From contig NZ_JARKVC010000032.1 of the NCBI RefSeq assembly GCF_029851875.1, positions 18,709 through 82,708 of the forward strand: a stretch of DNA of 64,000 bases. Direction: 5' to 3'. The notes under the pieces were generated by a model. That model saw only the letters and a program-made list of their open reading frames with translations, did no database searches and had not been told where the DNA came from. Shown in pieces: positions 19,502 to 28,540 of the stretch. Each line of letters opens with the position of its first letter. Position 1 is the stretch's first letter. The position numbers and the translations under genes were made by a program. This stretch comes from Actinomyces sp. Its GTDB lineage: Bacteria; Actinomycetota; Actinomycetes; Actinomycetales; Actinomycetaceae.

Positions 19502-21316
19502 ATGAACACGCTACGCACATACCGCCACTATCTTGGCGTGCTTCTCAACCGACGTCAGCGGTGGCAGCTGGCGATCGCTGCGGTCGGCAGCATCGTCCTC
19601 GCCCTCATGGACACTGCGTCGGTACTTCTGACCGCCCCTCTTCTCGTTGCACTGAGCGGGCAGTGGGATTCGGGAGTCGCCGGAAGCATTGCACGCATGC
19701 TCGACGTCACCTCTCAAGGCGATCTCATCACGATCTTGCTTCTATTGACGGTTGGCGGATTTATCCTCAAGGACCTGCTCACCATCGGCTACAGCTGGTG
19801 GTCCGCGTCCTTCACCAACAAGATGCGGGCCCACGCCCAGGTCGAGGCAACTGACTACTACATGCGTCTGCCCTACCACGAGCACTCCCACCTCAGCCTC
19901 GCCCTCATCATCAGAAAGACGTCAACGTCAGTCATTCAGACATACCAGACATTCATTGGCGGAATTCTTGGACTTACCAGCCAGGTATTCCTTGTCGCCT
20001 GCATCTCGGTCGCACTGGTTGTAGCGACACCGATTATGTCCATCACGTTGATACTCGTTGCCACTCTCACCTCCTGGGTATTCATCCGTGTCATCAAACC
20101 CGTTAACGAACGCATCGGACAAGAGGGGCTCTCGACAGCGGAAGAGTCTTACTCGGCAACGATCGACGCCTTCGGCGCCATCCGGGAGACACAGCTGCGC
20201 CATTCATACCGTTTTTTTCTTGACGCGATCGCAACGCCAACCTATCGTAGCGCTCAACTTCAGCGAAATTCAACATTTCTTAACGGTCTCCCGAAACAAC
20301 TGATCGAGATCCTCTTTATGGTGAGCCTGGCAGTCGGCTTCCTCGTAGCCACCCTCACTGGCCAGGCGACAAATGTCCTGGCATCACTCGCGCTTCTCAT
20401 GGCGGGCGCTTTTCGACTCCTACCAACTTTCTCCGCCATGATCGGTTCCCTGAACAGCATCCGGCAGGGAGAAGCCGCTGCCCGGGAATACGTTGCGGAT
20501 CGTCTCGCTGCGAAGAGCAGGAACGACCTCATCCCAGTGACAGACAAGGGGAACGGAGCACCCACTCCTCTGACTGAGTCGTTGTCCTTGAGAGATGTTC
20601 ATTTCCGCTACTCGCCACGGTCACCCGAGGTACTGCACGGTGTCACCATGGAGATCGCGGCAGGTTCGACGGTCGCTTTTGTCGGTTCCTCAGGTGCCGG
20701 TAAGTCCACCTTGCTCGATCTCCTCATGGGGCTCCAGGAGCCGACATCCGGCACGATCATGGTCGATGGCGTGGACATCTCCTCCGCCATGTACGGCTGG
20801 CAGCGCAACATTGGGGTGGTCCCCCAAGAGGTCTTCATCACCGATCGCACGATCGCCGAGAACGTTGCCTTCGACCAGGCCAAGGAGGATATCGACGAGG
20901 ACCTGGTCCGGCAGGCTCTCAGGCAGGCAGACATCCTCAACTTTGTCGACAGCCACCCCGAGGGGATCTGGTCCTCCTTCGGGGAGCGCGGACGGCGCCT
21001 GTCCGGCGGACAGCGTCAACGGATCGGCATCGCGCGGGCGCTGTACCGCCAGCCCTCCGTGCTCATCCTGGATGAGGCCACATCCGCCCTGGACAATGAG
21101 ACCGAGGCGCGTATCGCGGCCACCGTGGCTGTCCTAGGCAGTGAGATCACTGTCATCATCGTCGCCCACCGCTTGTCCACCGTACGTGACGCCGACATGA
21201 TCGCCTATCTCGAGCACGGTCGCGTGGAGGCTACCGGTACTTTCAGCGAGCTCCAGGAACGCAGTGAGGGATTCCGGCACCTGGTGGAGCTGGCCTCTCT
21301 GGAGGAGCGACCATGA
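19502..21316 (+). CDS. ABC transporter, fused TM and ATPase, PglK/lipid-linked oligosaccharide flippase-like
   Basis: MNTLRTYRHYLGVLLNRRQRWQLAIAAVGSIVLALMDTASVLL; AGAFRLLPTFSAMIGSLNSIRQGEAA; FVGSSGAGKSTLLDLLMGL; LSGGQRQRIGIARALY. Confidence 0.85.
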   Translation: MNTLRTYRHYLGVLLNRRQRWQLAIAAVGSIVLALMDTASVLLTAPLLVALSGQWDSGVAGSIARMLDVTSQGDLITILLLLTVGGFILKDLLTIGYSWWSASFTNKMRAHAQVEATDYYMRLPYHEHSHLSLALIIRKTSTSVIQTYQTFIGGILGLTSQVFLVACISVALVVATPIMSITLILVATLTSWVFIRVIKPVNERIGQEGLSTAEESYSATIDAFGAIRETQLRHSYRFFLDAIATPTYRSAQLQRNSTFLNGLPKQLIEILFMVSLAVGFLVATLTGQATNVLASLALLMAGAFRLLPTFSAMIGSLNSIRQGEAAAREYVADRLAAKSRNDLIPVTDKGNGAPTPLTESLSLRDVHFRYSPRSPEVLHGVTMEIAAGSTVAFVGSSGAGKSTLLDLLMGLQEPTSGTIMVDGVDISSAMYGWQRNIGVVPQEVFITDRTIAENVAFDQAKEDIDEDLVRQALRQADILNFVDSHPEGIWSSFGERGRRLSGGQRQRIGIARALYRQPSVLILDEATSALDNETEARIAATVAVLGSEITVIIVAHRLSTVRDADMIAYLEHGRVEATGTFSELQERSEGFRHLVELASLEERP

Positions 21317-22314
21317 ACCACCGCGTGAGTATTGTCATTCCGTTCTACGGAGATCCTGCTCCTGCTCAAGAGCTGATCTCCCGGCTGCAGCAGGATCACT
21401 CGCCCCTCCTGCACGAGATCATCGTCTCCGACGACGCCTCACCGACCGCGTTCCCGCACATGGACGGCGTCATCGTGACCCGCCGCGATCACAACGGCGG
21501 TTTCGCCCAGGCGGTGAATTCCGGTGCTTCCCTGGCCACAGGAGACCTCCTTCTCATCCTCAACTCCGACCTCCACCTGTGCCGTGGCTTCCTTGATGAC
21601 CTCATCACACAGGCACAGCCATGGATGCCTGCCATGGTGTCGGTCAACACGGCAGGCACATCCACCAGCGCCTCCTGGCCAGGACGGCACTTTCCGAACA
21701 CGTGCCACGCCGTCGCCGAGTGGCTCCTGCCCCTGGTGCGTCTACGGCATCTCCCCGCCCTCCATGAGGCCGTGGGGCACGACACTCGTGCGGACGGCTC
21801 ACGCGACATGTGCGTCGACTGGGTCGTGGGTGCTCTCATGCTCCTTCCCACCCAGGCGTTCAGAGCCGTTGGAGGGCTGGATGAGTCCTTCTACATGAAC
21901 AGCGAGGAGGTTGACCTGCAGCGTCGCTTACGTGTCCTGGGACTGCCTTCGGTCATCCTCAGCGGCCTGCACGCCGTCCATGACGGCGGAGGCTCCTCCG
22001 CTGCCGACAAGCGTGTGGCCTGGATGATGGACGGACGCCGCCGCTACCTCACCAAGTGGCGAGGGAGAACGGGACTGGCTCAGTTTGAGGCAGCCATGCT
22101 GGCTGCCACCGGAGTCAACCTCGTGTGGAACACCATCCGTCGCGCTGCCGGAACGCGCATCAGCCCATGGGGCGTGGCTCAGGAGCAGTGCCAGGTGATT
22201 CGCCACCCCGAGCAGTGGGTCCCGCTAGAGCACCGTGCGCCACGCTCGCAGCGCGGGCCGTCTTCTTCGCCTTCTTCTCACGGGGACACCCCAACGGCAC
22301 GTCAGCAAGGATGA
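21313..22314 (+). CDS. Glycosyltransferase family 2
   Basis: RVSIVIPFYGD...LLHEIIVSDDAS, NGGFAQAVNSGASLATGDLLLILNSDL. Confidence 0.88.
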   Translation: MNHRVSIVIPFYGDPAPAQELISRLQQDHSPLLHEIIVSDDASPTAFPHMDGVIVTRRDHNGGFAQAVNSGASLATGDLLLILNSDLHLCRGFLDDLITQAQPWMPAMVSVNTAGTSTSASWPGRHFPNTCHAVAEWLLPLVRLRHLPALHEAVGHDTRADGSRDMCVDWVVGALMLLPTQAFRAVGGLDESFYMNSEEVDLQRRLRVLGLPSVILSGLHAVHDGGGSSAADKRVAWMMDGRRRYLTKWRGRTGLAQFEAAMLAATGVNLVWNTIRRAAGTRISPWGVAQEQCQVIRHPEQWVPLEHRAPRSQRGPSSSPSSHGDTPTARQQG

Positions 22315-22317
22315 AGC

Positions 22318-23325
22318 ATGCCCCAGCTCCGGCTCCTCATCATCTCCCCCGCTTTCCACGGCTACTGGCGGGCCTACGAGGACGCTTTCACACGTCTTGG
22401 CTACCGCGTACGCACCCTGCGCTACGACGAGCTTCCGAGCCGCTCAGCGAAGGTCAGGCACAAGCTCGGTGTCGAGCTGATGGACCGCCTTGGCGCTGAC
22501 GGCTCCTCCCGCTGGGCCCGCAGGACGTCAGCCCTGTGCGCCAAGGAGGTTCTCTCATCACGGCCTGATCGTGTCCTCGTGATCCGGGGGGACATCCTCG
22601 GCGAGGACTTCTGGGAGGCAGTCACCCAGGTCGGTGCCCGCCCGCTCACCCTCATCTATGACGAGGTCGCTCGTATGGGCACCTCTTACGAGCAGCTCAT
22701 GAGGCATGGTCCCGTCGCCTCGTACTCGGCTCACGACACCGCCCAGCTGGCTGCACGTGGAGCACGTACCGCGCATGTTCGCGACGCCTACGACTCTCAC
22801 CTCCCCTTCCACCCGGTGGCGAGCGATGAGGTGGTCTTTATCGGCGCTCTCTACGGGTTGCGCGGCACCTACATGGAGAGTCTGCACCGCGCGCAGATCC
22901 CGGTACGCGCCTACGGCCGCTCATGGTCCCACCACATCTGGGACCGGATCCGTACCTGGGACGCTCCACGCCCGGACCTGCCAGCGCACCGTGACGTCCC
23001 CCGCGACCTGGCTTACGGCATTCAGGCCGGAGCCCTCGCCTCGCTCAACGTCCATGACCAGCAGGACGGCTTCACGATGCGGACCTATGAGATCCCCGGA
23101 GTCGGCGGGCTCCAGCTCATCGACCGGGACGATGTCGAGGACCTGTATGAACCAGGTACCGAGGTTCTTGTCTTCCACTCATCCGAGGAACTGGTCGATC
23201 TCGTCCGACGCGCCGCGACTGATACCGCCTGGGCCCGCTCGATCCGGCGAGCCGGGCGACGCCGCACTCTGGCGGAACACACTTTCGATCATCGCGTCCT
23301 TGAGCTCGCGGCACTGTGGGACTAG
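22318..23325 (+). CDS. CgeB-like glycosyltransferase
   Basis: HGYWRAYEDAFTRLGYRVRTLRYDEL; RTYEIPGVGGLQLIDR...LYEPGTEVLVFHSSEELVDLVRR. Confidence 0.75.
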   Translation: MPQLRLLIISPAFHGYWRAYEDAFTRLGYRVRTLRYDELPSRSAKVRHKLGVELMDRLGADGSSRWARRTSALCAKEVLSSRPDRVLVIRGDILGEDFWEAVTQVGARPLTLIYDEVARMGTSYEQLMRHGPVASYSAHDTAQLAARGARTAHVRDAYDSHLPFHPVASDEVVFIGALYGLRGTYMESLHRAQIPVRAYGRSWSHHIWDRIRTWDAPRPDLPAHRDVPRDLAYGIQAGALASLNVHDQQDGFTMRTYEIPGVGGLQLIDRDDVEDLYEPGTEVLVFHSSEELVDLVRRAATDTAWARSIRRAGRRRTLAEHTFDHRVLELAALWD

Positions 23326-23334
23326 GAGAACACC

Positions 23335-24453
23335 ATGCTGACACCCTCACCGTCCCAGGCACCCGCTGACCGGCTCCTCCACCCACGCGACCTCACCGCC
23401 TGGCAGTCCTGGGCAGCCTCCCACCACCGTCTTCGTCGCCTCAAGGCGGGCCTCACCTCGTCGGCGCGGGCTATCGCCCGCCGACAGCCGCGCCAGCCCG
23501 ACGACGTCCTGGCAACGACCGGCCCTGACCCGCACGTCCTGATCGTCATCGACGCGCCGACCTCCTCACAACAGGCAGCACTTCTCCAGCCCTTGGCCCA
23601 CCTGGTCTCCACGGGCCAGGACGTCGCTGTGCTGTGTCCTCGTGAGGTACTGCCACTCCTGCAGATGACCATCGCGCCCAGGAGGACAGTGACCAGATCA
23701 GCCGCCGGCAGCCTCCCGGACTCTGACCTCACGAGCGTCTCCACGGTCCTCGCCGTCGGTCACTACCTCTCCCTGGGCTCGCAGGCTTATCGCTGGGCCA
23801 AGGAGAGGAGCGTGCGCTTCTGCGTCATCCAGCACGGGCTTCTCACTCCTTTCATGGCCCCCTTGCCCGATGACGCTCACCTCCTCGCCTGGTCCCAGGA
23901 GGACGCCGACTTCTGGATCTCCGGGCGACACGACGTGACCTACGAGGTCGTCGGCAGCCAGCTGCTGTGGCAGGCCGCCAAGGAGCCAGCCGCTCAGGTG
24001 GACCCCGACGCCCGTCCCGTCTTCTTGGGCCAGCTCCACGGCATCGAGCTCAGTCGTTCCTACATGACAAGAGTCAGCTACGACTTCTGCCGAGGCACCG
24101 GGGCCACCTATCGGCCTCATCCCTCAGAGAAGGACAAGCTCTCTCGCCTGACCCACGCCCTGTGGGAGCGTCGCGGTATCGAGATCGACCGCACCAAGGT
24201 CCCCCTGCCTCAGATCGGTCGCCCTGTTGTCGGTGTCTTCTCCACCGGGATCCTAGAGGCTGCCGCGAGAGGAGTACCCGCGTGGCAGGTCTCTACGGCT
24301 GGGTCAGGTCTAGGCACAAAGGCCCCATCATGGCTTCAGGCTTTCCACAGCCGATATAACATGTCCTCATGGGGCAGCGCGCCGACCCCACGTCCTGATG
24401 TACCCAGGGCCGAGCCGGCGCGGGCCGTCATATACGCCCTGACCACGACATAA
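23335..24453 (+). CDS. GT-B-like glycan transferase of unassigned family; candidate nonulosonate transferase from context
   Basis: 372 aa; FCVIQHGLLTPF, YRPHPSEKDK (HP motif), GVFSTGILEAAARGVPAWQV; immediately upstream of neuA. Confidence 0.5.
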   Translation: MLTPSPSQAPADRLLHPRDLTAWQSWAASHHRLRRLKAGLTSSARAIARRQPRQPDDVLATTGPDPHVLIVIDAPTSSQQAALLQPLAHLVSTGQDVAVLCPREVLPLLQMTIAPRRTVTRSAAGSLPDSDLTSVSTVLAVGHYLSLGSQAYRWAKERSVRFCVIQHGLLTPFMAPLPDDAHLLAWSQEDADFWISGRHDVTYEVVGSQLLWQAAKEPAAQVDPDARPVFLGQLHGIELSRSYMTRVSYDFCRGTGATYRPHPSEKDKLSRLTHALWERRGIEIDRTKVPLPQIGRPVVGVFSTGILEAAARGVPAWQVSTAGSGLGTKAPSWLQAFHSRYNMSSWGSAPTPRPDVPRAEPARAVIYALTTT

Positions 24454-24468
24454 AGGACCTACCCGCTC

Positions 24469-25173
24469 ATGAGCGCGCTCGCCGTCATCCCTGTTCGCGG
24501 GGGCTCCAAAGGTATCCCACGCAAGAACCTGCGAGATGTCGGCGGCAAGCCGCTGGTCGCATGGACCATCGAGCAGACCCTGGCGGCATCCTCCGAGCTG
24601 CGTGTGGTCGTCTCCACCGAGGACGCCGAGATCGCGCAGGTCGCCCGGGAGGTCGGAGCCGAGGTCATCGACCGCCCAGCAGACCTGGCGCAGGACACCA
24701 CGGCCACCGAGCCCGTCGTCGTCCACGCCATGAACCTCCTGTCAACCCAGGGCTACGAGCCGGACTACGTCATGCTGCTCCAGGCCACCTCACCGGTGCG
24801 TCGTCCCGGCACCATTGACCGGGCACTGACCCAGGCTCGTGACACCGCGGTGGACTCGTTGGTCGGCGTCGTGCCCCAGACTCCTTTCCTGTGGTGGACC
24901 GCCCGCGACGGACACGGCCCGACGGCCGACTTCGACGTCGATCATCGCCCCCGCAGGCAGGAGCTGACAGCGGACCAGATGCGCTACCGGGAGACCGGGT
25001 CCCTGTACGTCACCCGCCCCTGGCTCTACCGCGAGCGTATGAACCGTATCGGCGGGAAGATCGGGCTGTTCGTCATGGACGAGGTCGAAGGCGTCGACAT
25101 TGACAGCCCTCTCGACCTCGAGCTCGCAGGAAAGACCTTGACACAGATGCAGCAAGAGGAAGGCATCGCATGA
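24469..25173 (+). CDS. neuA: CMP-N-acetylneuraminate cytidylyltransferase (acylneuraminate cytidylyltransferase)
   Basis: ALAVIPVRGGSKGIPRKNLRDVGGKPLVAWTIEQ, VVVSTEDAEIA, MLLQATSPVRRP. Confidence 0.9.
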   Translation: MSALAVIPVRGGSKGIPRKNLRDVGGKPLVAWTIEQTLAASSELRVVVSTEDAEIAQVAREVGAEVIDRPADLAQDTTATEPVVVHAMNLLSTQGYEPDYVMLLQATSPVRRPGTIDRALTQARDTAVDSLVGVVPQTPFLWWTARDGHGPTADFDVDHRPRRQELTADQMRYRETGSLYVTRPWLYRERMNRIGGKIGLFVMDEVEGVDIDSPLDLELAGKTLTQMQQEEGIA

Positions 25174-27428
25174 GCATCGAACGCTCCATCACGCCCTACA
25201 TCATGTTCGGCGAGGAGCCCGTCCTCAGCGCGCTGACGAAGATCAACGCCAACCGCGCCCGGACAGTCTTCCTCGTCGACGAGCACGGCACCCTCGTCGG
25301 CTCCCTGACGGACGGGGACGTGCGGCGGTGGCTGACCTCCGGTCACAACGACCTCCAGGTCCCCGCCTCGGCGGTAGCCAACCTCTCCCCACGCTTCGTC
25401 ACCGAGGGCACGATCCTGGACGAGCTCGACTGGGCGTTTCGGGACGGCGTCACCCTCATCCCGGTCCTGGACGACCGCCACCGCGTCGTCGCCATCGCCT
25501 CTCCAGGAAACGACATCTTTACCATCGGCACCCACAAGGTCGGCAAGGACCAGCCAGTCTTCATCATCGCCGAGATCGGCAACAACCACCAGGGCGAGTA
25601 CACACGTGCGATCGAGCTCGTGGACCTGGCCGTGGATGCAGGCGCGGACTGCGTCAAGTTCCAGCTGCGTGACATGGACGCGCTCTACCGTGGAGCCTCC
25701 GGGCAGATCACGGCCGGCGAGGACCTGGGAGCGCAGTACACCCTGGACCTGCTCACCCGTTTCTCCCTGCCGGCAGAGGCGATGCTCAAGGTCTTCGACC
25801 ACTGCCGCGAGCGCGGTATCGACATCATGTGCACCCCCTGGGACCTTCCCAGTCTCGACGTGCTGTGCCAGTACGGCGTCGACGGGCTCAAGATCGCCTC
25901 CGCGGACCTGACGAACCACACCCTGCTGCGTGCAGCGGCACGCGAGTCCCTGCCGATGATCGTGTCCACCGGTATGAGCACCGAGGCCGAGATCAAGGAG
26001 TCGGTGTCTCTCCTGCGACGCTACTCCGCTCCGTACGCGCTGCTGCAGTGCCAGTCCTCCTACCCCGCTCCTTTCAAGGACCTCAACCTGCGTTACATGC
26101 AGCGCCTCGCAGAGATCGGTGACTGCCCGGTCGGCTACTCCGGGCACGAGCGTGGCTTCCACGTCCCGATGGCGGCCGTGGCCATGGGAGCTGCCATCAT
26201 CGAGAAGCACTTCACCACCGACCGAGGGCTTGAGGGCAATGACCACAAGGTCTCCTTGCTCCCAGACGAATTCGCCTCCATGGTCCAGCAGATTCGTGAG
26301 GTGGAGGCCTCGCTCGGTAGTGCTGAGCCGCGCACGGTGCAGCCGGGTGAGTTCATGAACCGTGCCAATCTGGCCAAGTCCCTGGTGGCTGCCCGTGACC
26401 TGTCCGCAGGACAGAAGATCACCGGAGACGACGTCGAGGTGAAGAGCCCCGGACGGGGCCTTCAGCCCAACCGTATGACGGATCTCGTCGGACGAGTCCT
26501 GACCCGTGATATCGCTGCCGGTGACTTTTTCTACGACGGCGACGTGAACGACGACGCCCCTCGGCCCCGCGCCTACAGCTTCCGCCGTCCCTGGGGCGTG
26601 CCCGTGCGCTACCACGACTTCCGCCGCATCCTTGCCGCCGGCGCCCAGCCCGACTTCCTGGAGTTCCACTACTCCTACAAGGACCTGGACATGGATGTGG
26701 ACGAGGTCTTCGCGGACTTCACGGACAAGCCGCTGCCTATGGGCTACACCTGCCACCTGCCAGACCTGTTCAGCGGTGACTTCATCCTGGATCTTGCCTC
26801 GAAGGACGACGAGGTGTGGGAGCGCTCCATCCGAGAGCTCCAGCGCACCATCGACATCACCACCTCGCTGCGTCCTTACTTCCAGCAGGAGGAGGCTCCG
26901 GTCTTCATCGCGACCCTCGGCGGTTTCACCGAGTCGGGCTTTGTCTCTCCCGATGAGGTCCCAGCCATGTACGACCGCATCATCGAGGGCCTCAAGCAGG
27001 TGGACCACTCTGGTGTACGGCTTGCGCCCCAGACCCTCCCGCCCTACCCGTGGCTTCTGGGCGGTCAGAAGTACCACAACCTCTTTATGAGCCCTGAGGC
27101 CCTGGCTGACTTCGCTGAGCGTTCCGGCCTGCAGATCACCTACGACATCTCGCACTCGATGCTCTCAGCCAACCACGAGCACCGACCGCTACGCGAGTAC
27201 ACCGAGATCCTGGCCCCGCTCGCGGCCCACCTGCACATCGTCGACGGCAAGGGCGTTGACGGAGAGGGCACCCAGATTGAGGAGGGCGACGTCGACTGGC
27301 CAGAGCTCGCCGAGCAGCTGGACCGTCTGGCGCCTGGTGTCTCCTTCATTCCGGAGATCTGGATGGGGCACGTCAACGACGGTGAAGGCTTCTGGAGGGC
27401 CCTGGACCGCCTGGAGAAGTACCTGTGA
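25170..27428 (+). CDS. neuB: Multidomain N-acetylneuraminate synthase: N-terminal CBS pair, NeuB, SAF, C-terminal xylose-isomerase-like TIM barrel
   Basis: 752 aa; TVFLVDEHGTLVGSLTDGDVRRWL (CBS), FIIAEIGNNHQGEYTRAIELVDLAVDAGADCVKFQ and GYSGHERG..IIEKHFTTDR (NeuB), AARDLSAGQKITGDDVEVKSPG (SAF), LQITYDISHSMLSANHEHRPLREY (TIM-like). Confidence 0.88.
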   Translation: MSIERSITPYIMFGEEPVLSALTKINANRARTVFLVDEHGTLVGSLTDGDVRRWLTSGHNDLQVPASAVANLSPRFVTEGTILDELDWAFRDGVTLIPVLDDRHRVVAIASPGNDIFTIGTHKVGKDQPVFIIAEIGNNHQGEYTRAIELVDLAVDAGADCVKFQLRDMDALYRGASGQITAGEDLGAQYTLDLLTRFSLPAEAMLKVFDHCRERGIDIMCTPWDLPSLDVLCQYGVDGLKIASADLTNHTLLRAAARESLPMIVSTGMSTEAEIKESVSLLRRYSAPYALLQCQSSYPAPFKDLNLRYMQRLAEIGDCPVGYSGHERGFHVPMAAVAMGAAIIEKHFTTDRGLEGNDHKVSLLPDEFASMVQQIREVEASLGSAEPRTVQPGEFMNRANLAKSLVAARDLSAGQKITGDDVEVKSPGRGLQPNRMTDLVGRVLTRDIAAGDFFYDGDVNDDAPRPRAYSFRRPWGVPVRYHDFRRILAAGAQPDFLEFHYSYKDLDMDVDEVFADFTDKPLPMGYTCHLPDLFSGDFILDLASKDDEVWERSIRELQRTIDITTSLRPYFQQEEAPVFIATLGGFTESGFVSPDEVPAMYDRIIEGLKQVDHSGVRLAPQTLPPYPWLLGGQKYHNLFMSPEALADFAERSGLQITYDISHSMLSANHEHRPLREYTEILAPLAAHLHIVDGKGVDGEGTQIEEGDVDWPELAEQLDRLAPGVSFIPEIWMGHVNDGEGFWRALDRLEKYL

Positions 27429-28540
27429 CCCGTCCTCAGTTCTTTTCCGATAGCGCGCGACGCACCTATAGAGGCATTCTAGGTAACGCGCCGATCGCCC
27501 TGTGGGCGGTACCGGTCGCTGATCTGGGTGGTGTAGCCCGGCACGTGCTTGACGTCGCACGCACCGGTATCCCGGATACGCGACTGGTGGTGCTGTGCCC
27601 ACCGGGGCCGCTCGCAACCGCTTTACGGGATATCGGTATTCCTGTCCTGGTCGAAGGCTTTGGTCCCGAGGCCGGCCTGCGTTCCTCAGTGCGTAGCCTG
27701 CGCCATGCAGTGGCCAAGCTGCGTCCCGCTGTCTTGCACACACATCTTGCTTACGCCGATCTCGTCGCCGCACTCGCTGTCCCGATCAGCTGGCCGGTAC
27801 GGCTGATCTCGACGGAACACGGAATCGCCGCGCCAGGAACGGATGTCGTGTACCACGGTTCAGGGGCCAAGTCGGCTTTCATGCATGCCGTTCACGCAGC
27901 CCGCTGCGAGCGTTTTGATGCGCTCATTGCTGTCTCCGAGGCGACAGCTGCTGCTATGCGCGCCACCTGGCACCCACGCCGTGAGATTCGCGTCGTCTAC
28001 AACGGCGTCAATCCGCTTGCGCATCTTGCACCGACGACAGGGCTTCGAATTCTCTCACTGGCTCGTCTTGCGCCAGAAAAGCGCATTACTGAGCTGCTCA
28101 AGGCCTTCTCTGTCCTCCACCGAGATCACCCAGAGGCATGCCTCACCATTGCGGGCACCGGTCCCCTTGAGGAGGAGTTGCGCGCGACGGTGGCCGTGCT
28201 TGGTCTTGAGGAAGCCGTTGACATGCCGGGTTTCGTAGATGCTGAGCAGGCCTTGGCTGAGCATGATGTCCTTGCCCAGCTGTCTGTGTGGGAAAACTGC
28301 TCCTACTCGCTTCTCGACGCTGTTGCCCACGGGAAGGGCGTGGTGGCCACACCCGTGGGTGGCAACCCCGAGCTCTTGCCTCCGCAGTCGCTGGTAGGAG
28401 CAGAAGACCTCCAGGGGCTTGCCTCTGTGCTCTACACCCAGGGGATGGATCTTCAGGCGCGCCCCCAGCTGGGTCACTGGCTTTCTCTGCCGGAGATGAC
28501 CGTAGAGATCCAGGATGTCTACCGAGGCTGCTTCGCATGA
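27425..28540 (+). CDS. Glycosyltransferase family 4
   Basis: VPVADLGGVARHVLDVARTG, SLARLAPEKRITELLKAFSVL, WENCSYSLLDAVAHGKGVVATPVGGNPELL. Confidence 0.88.
   Translation: MTRPQFFSDSARRTYRGILGNAPIALWAVPVADLGGVARHVLDVARTGIPDTRLVVLCPPGPLATALRDIGIPVLVEGFGPEAGLRSSVRSLRHAVAKLRPAVLHTHLAYADLVAALAVPISWPVRLISTEHGIAAPGTDVVYHGSGAKSAFMHAVHAARCERFDALIAVSEATAAAMRATWHPRREIRVVYNGVNPLAHLAPTTGLRILSLARLAPEKRITELLKAFSVLHRDHPEACLTIAGTGPLEEELRATVAVLGLEEAVDMPGFVDAEQALAEHDVLAQLSVWENCSYSLLDAVAHGKGVVATPVGGNPELLPPQSLVGAEDLQGLASVLYTQGMDLQARPQLGHWLSLPEMTVEIQDVYRGCFA

Noticed and set aside
12978-21316. A complete lasso-peptide cluster
   Set aside because: Kinase, PqqD, nucleotidyltransferase and ABC transporter are suggestive, but no asparagine-synthetase-like cyclase, no transglutaminase-like B2 protease and no convincing precursor were seen; the ABC transporter looks PglK/flippase-like.
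25026-27155. 709-aa minus-strand ORF
   Set aside because: Complement of neuA/neuB; no recognisable motifs, GC-driven open frame.
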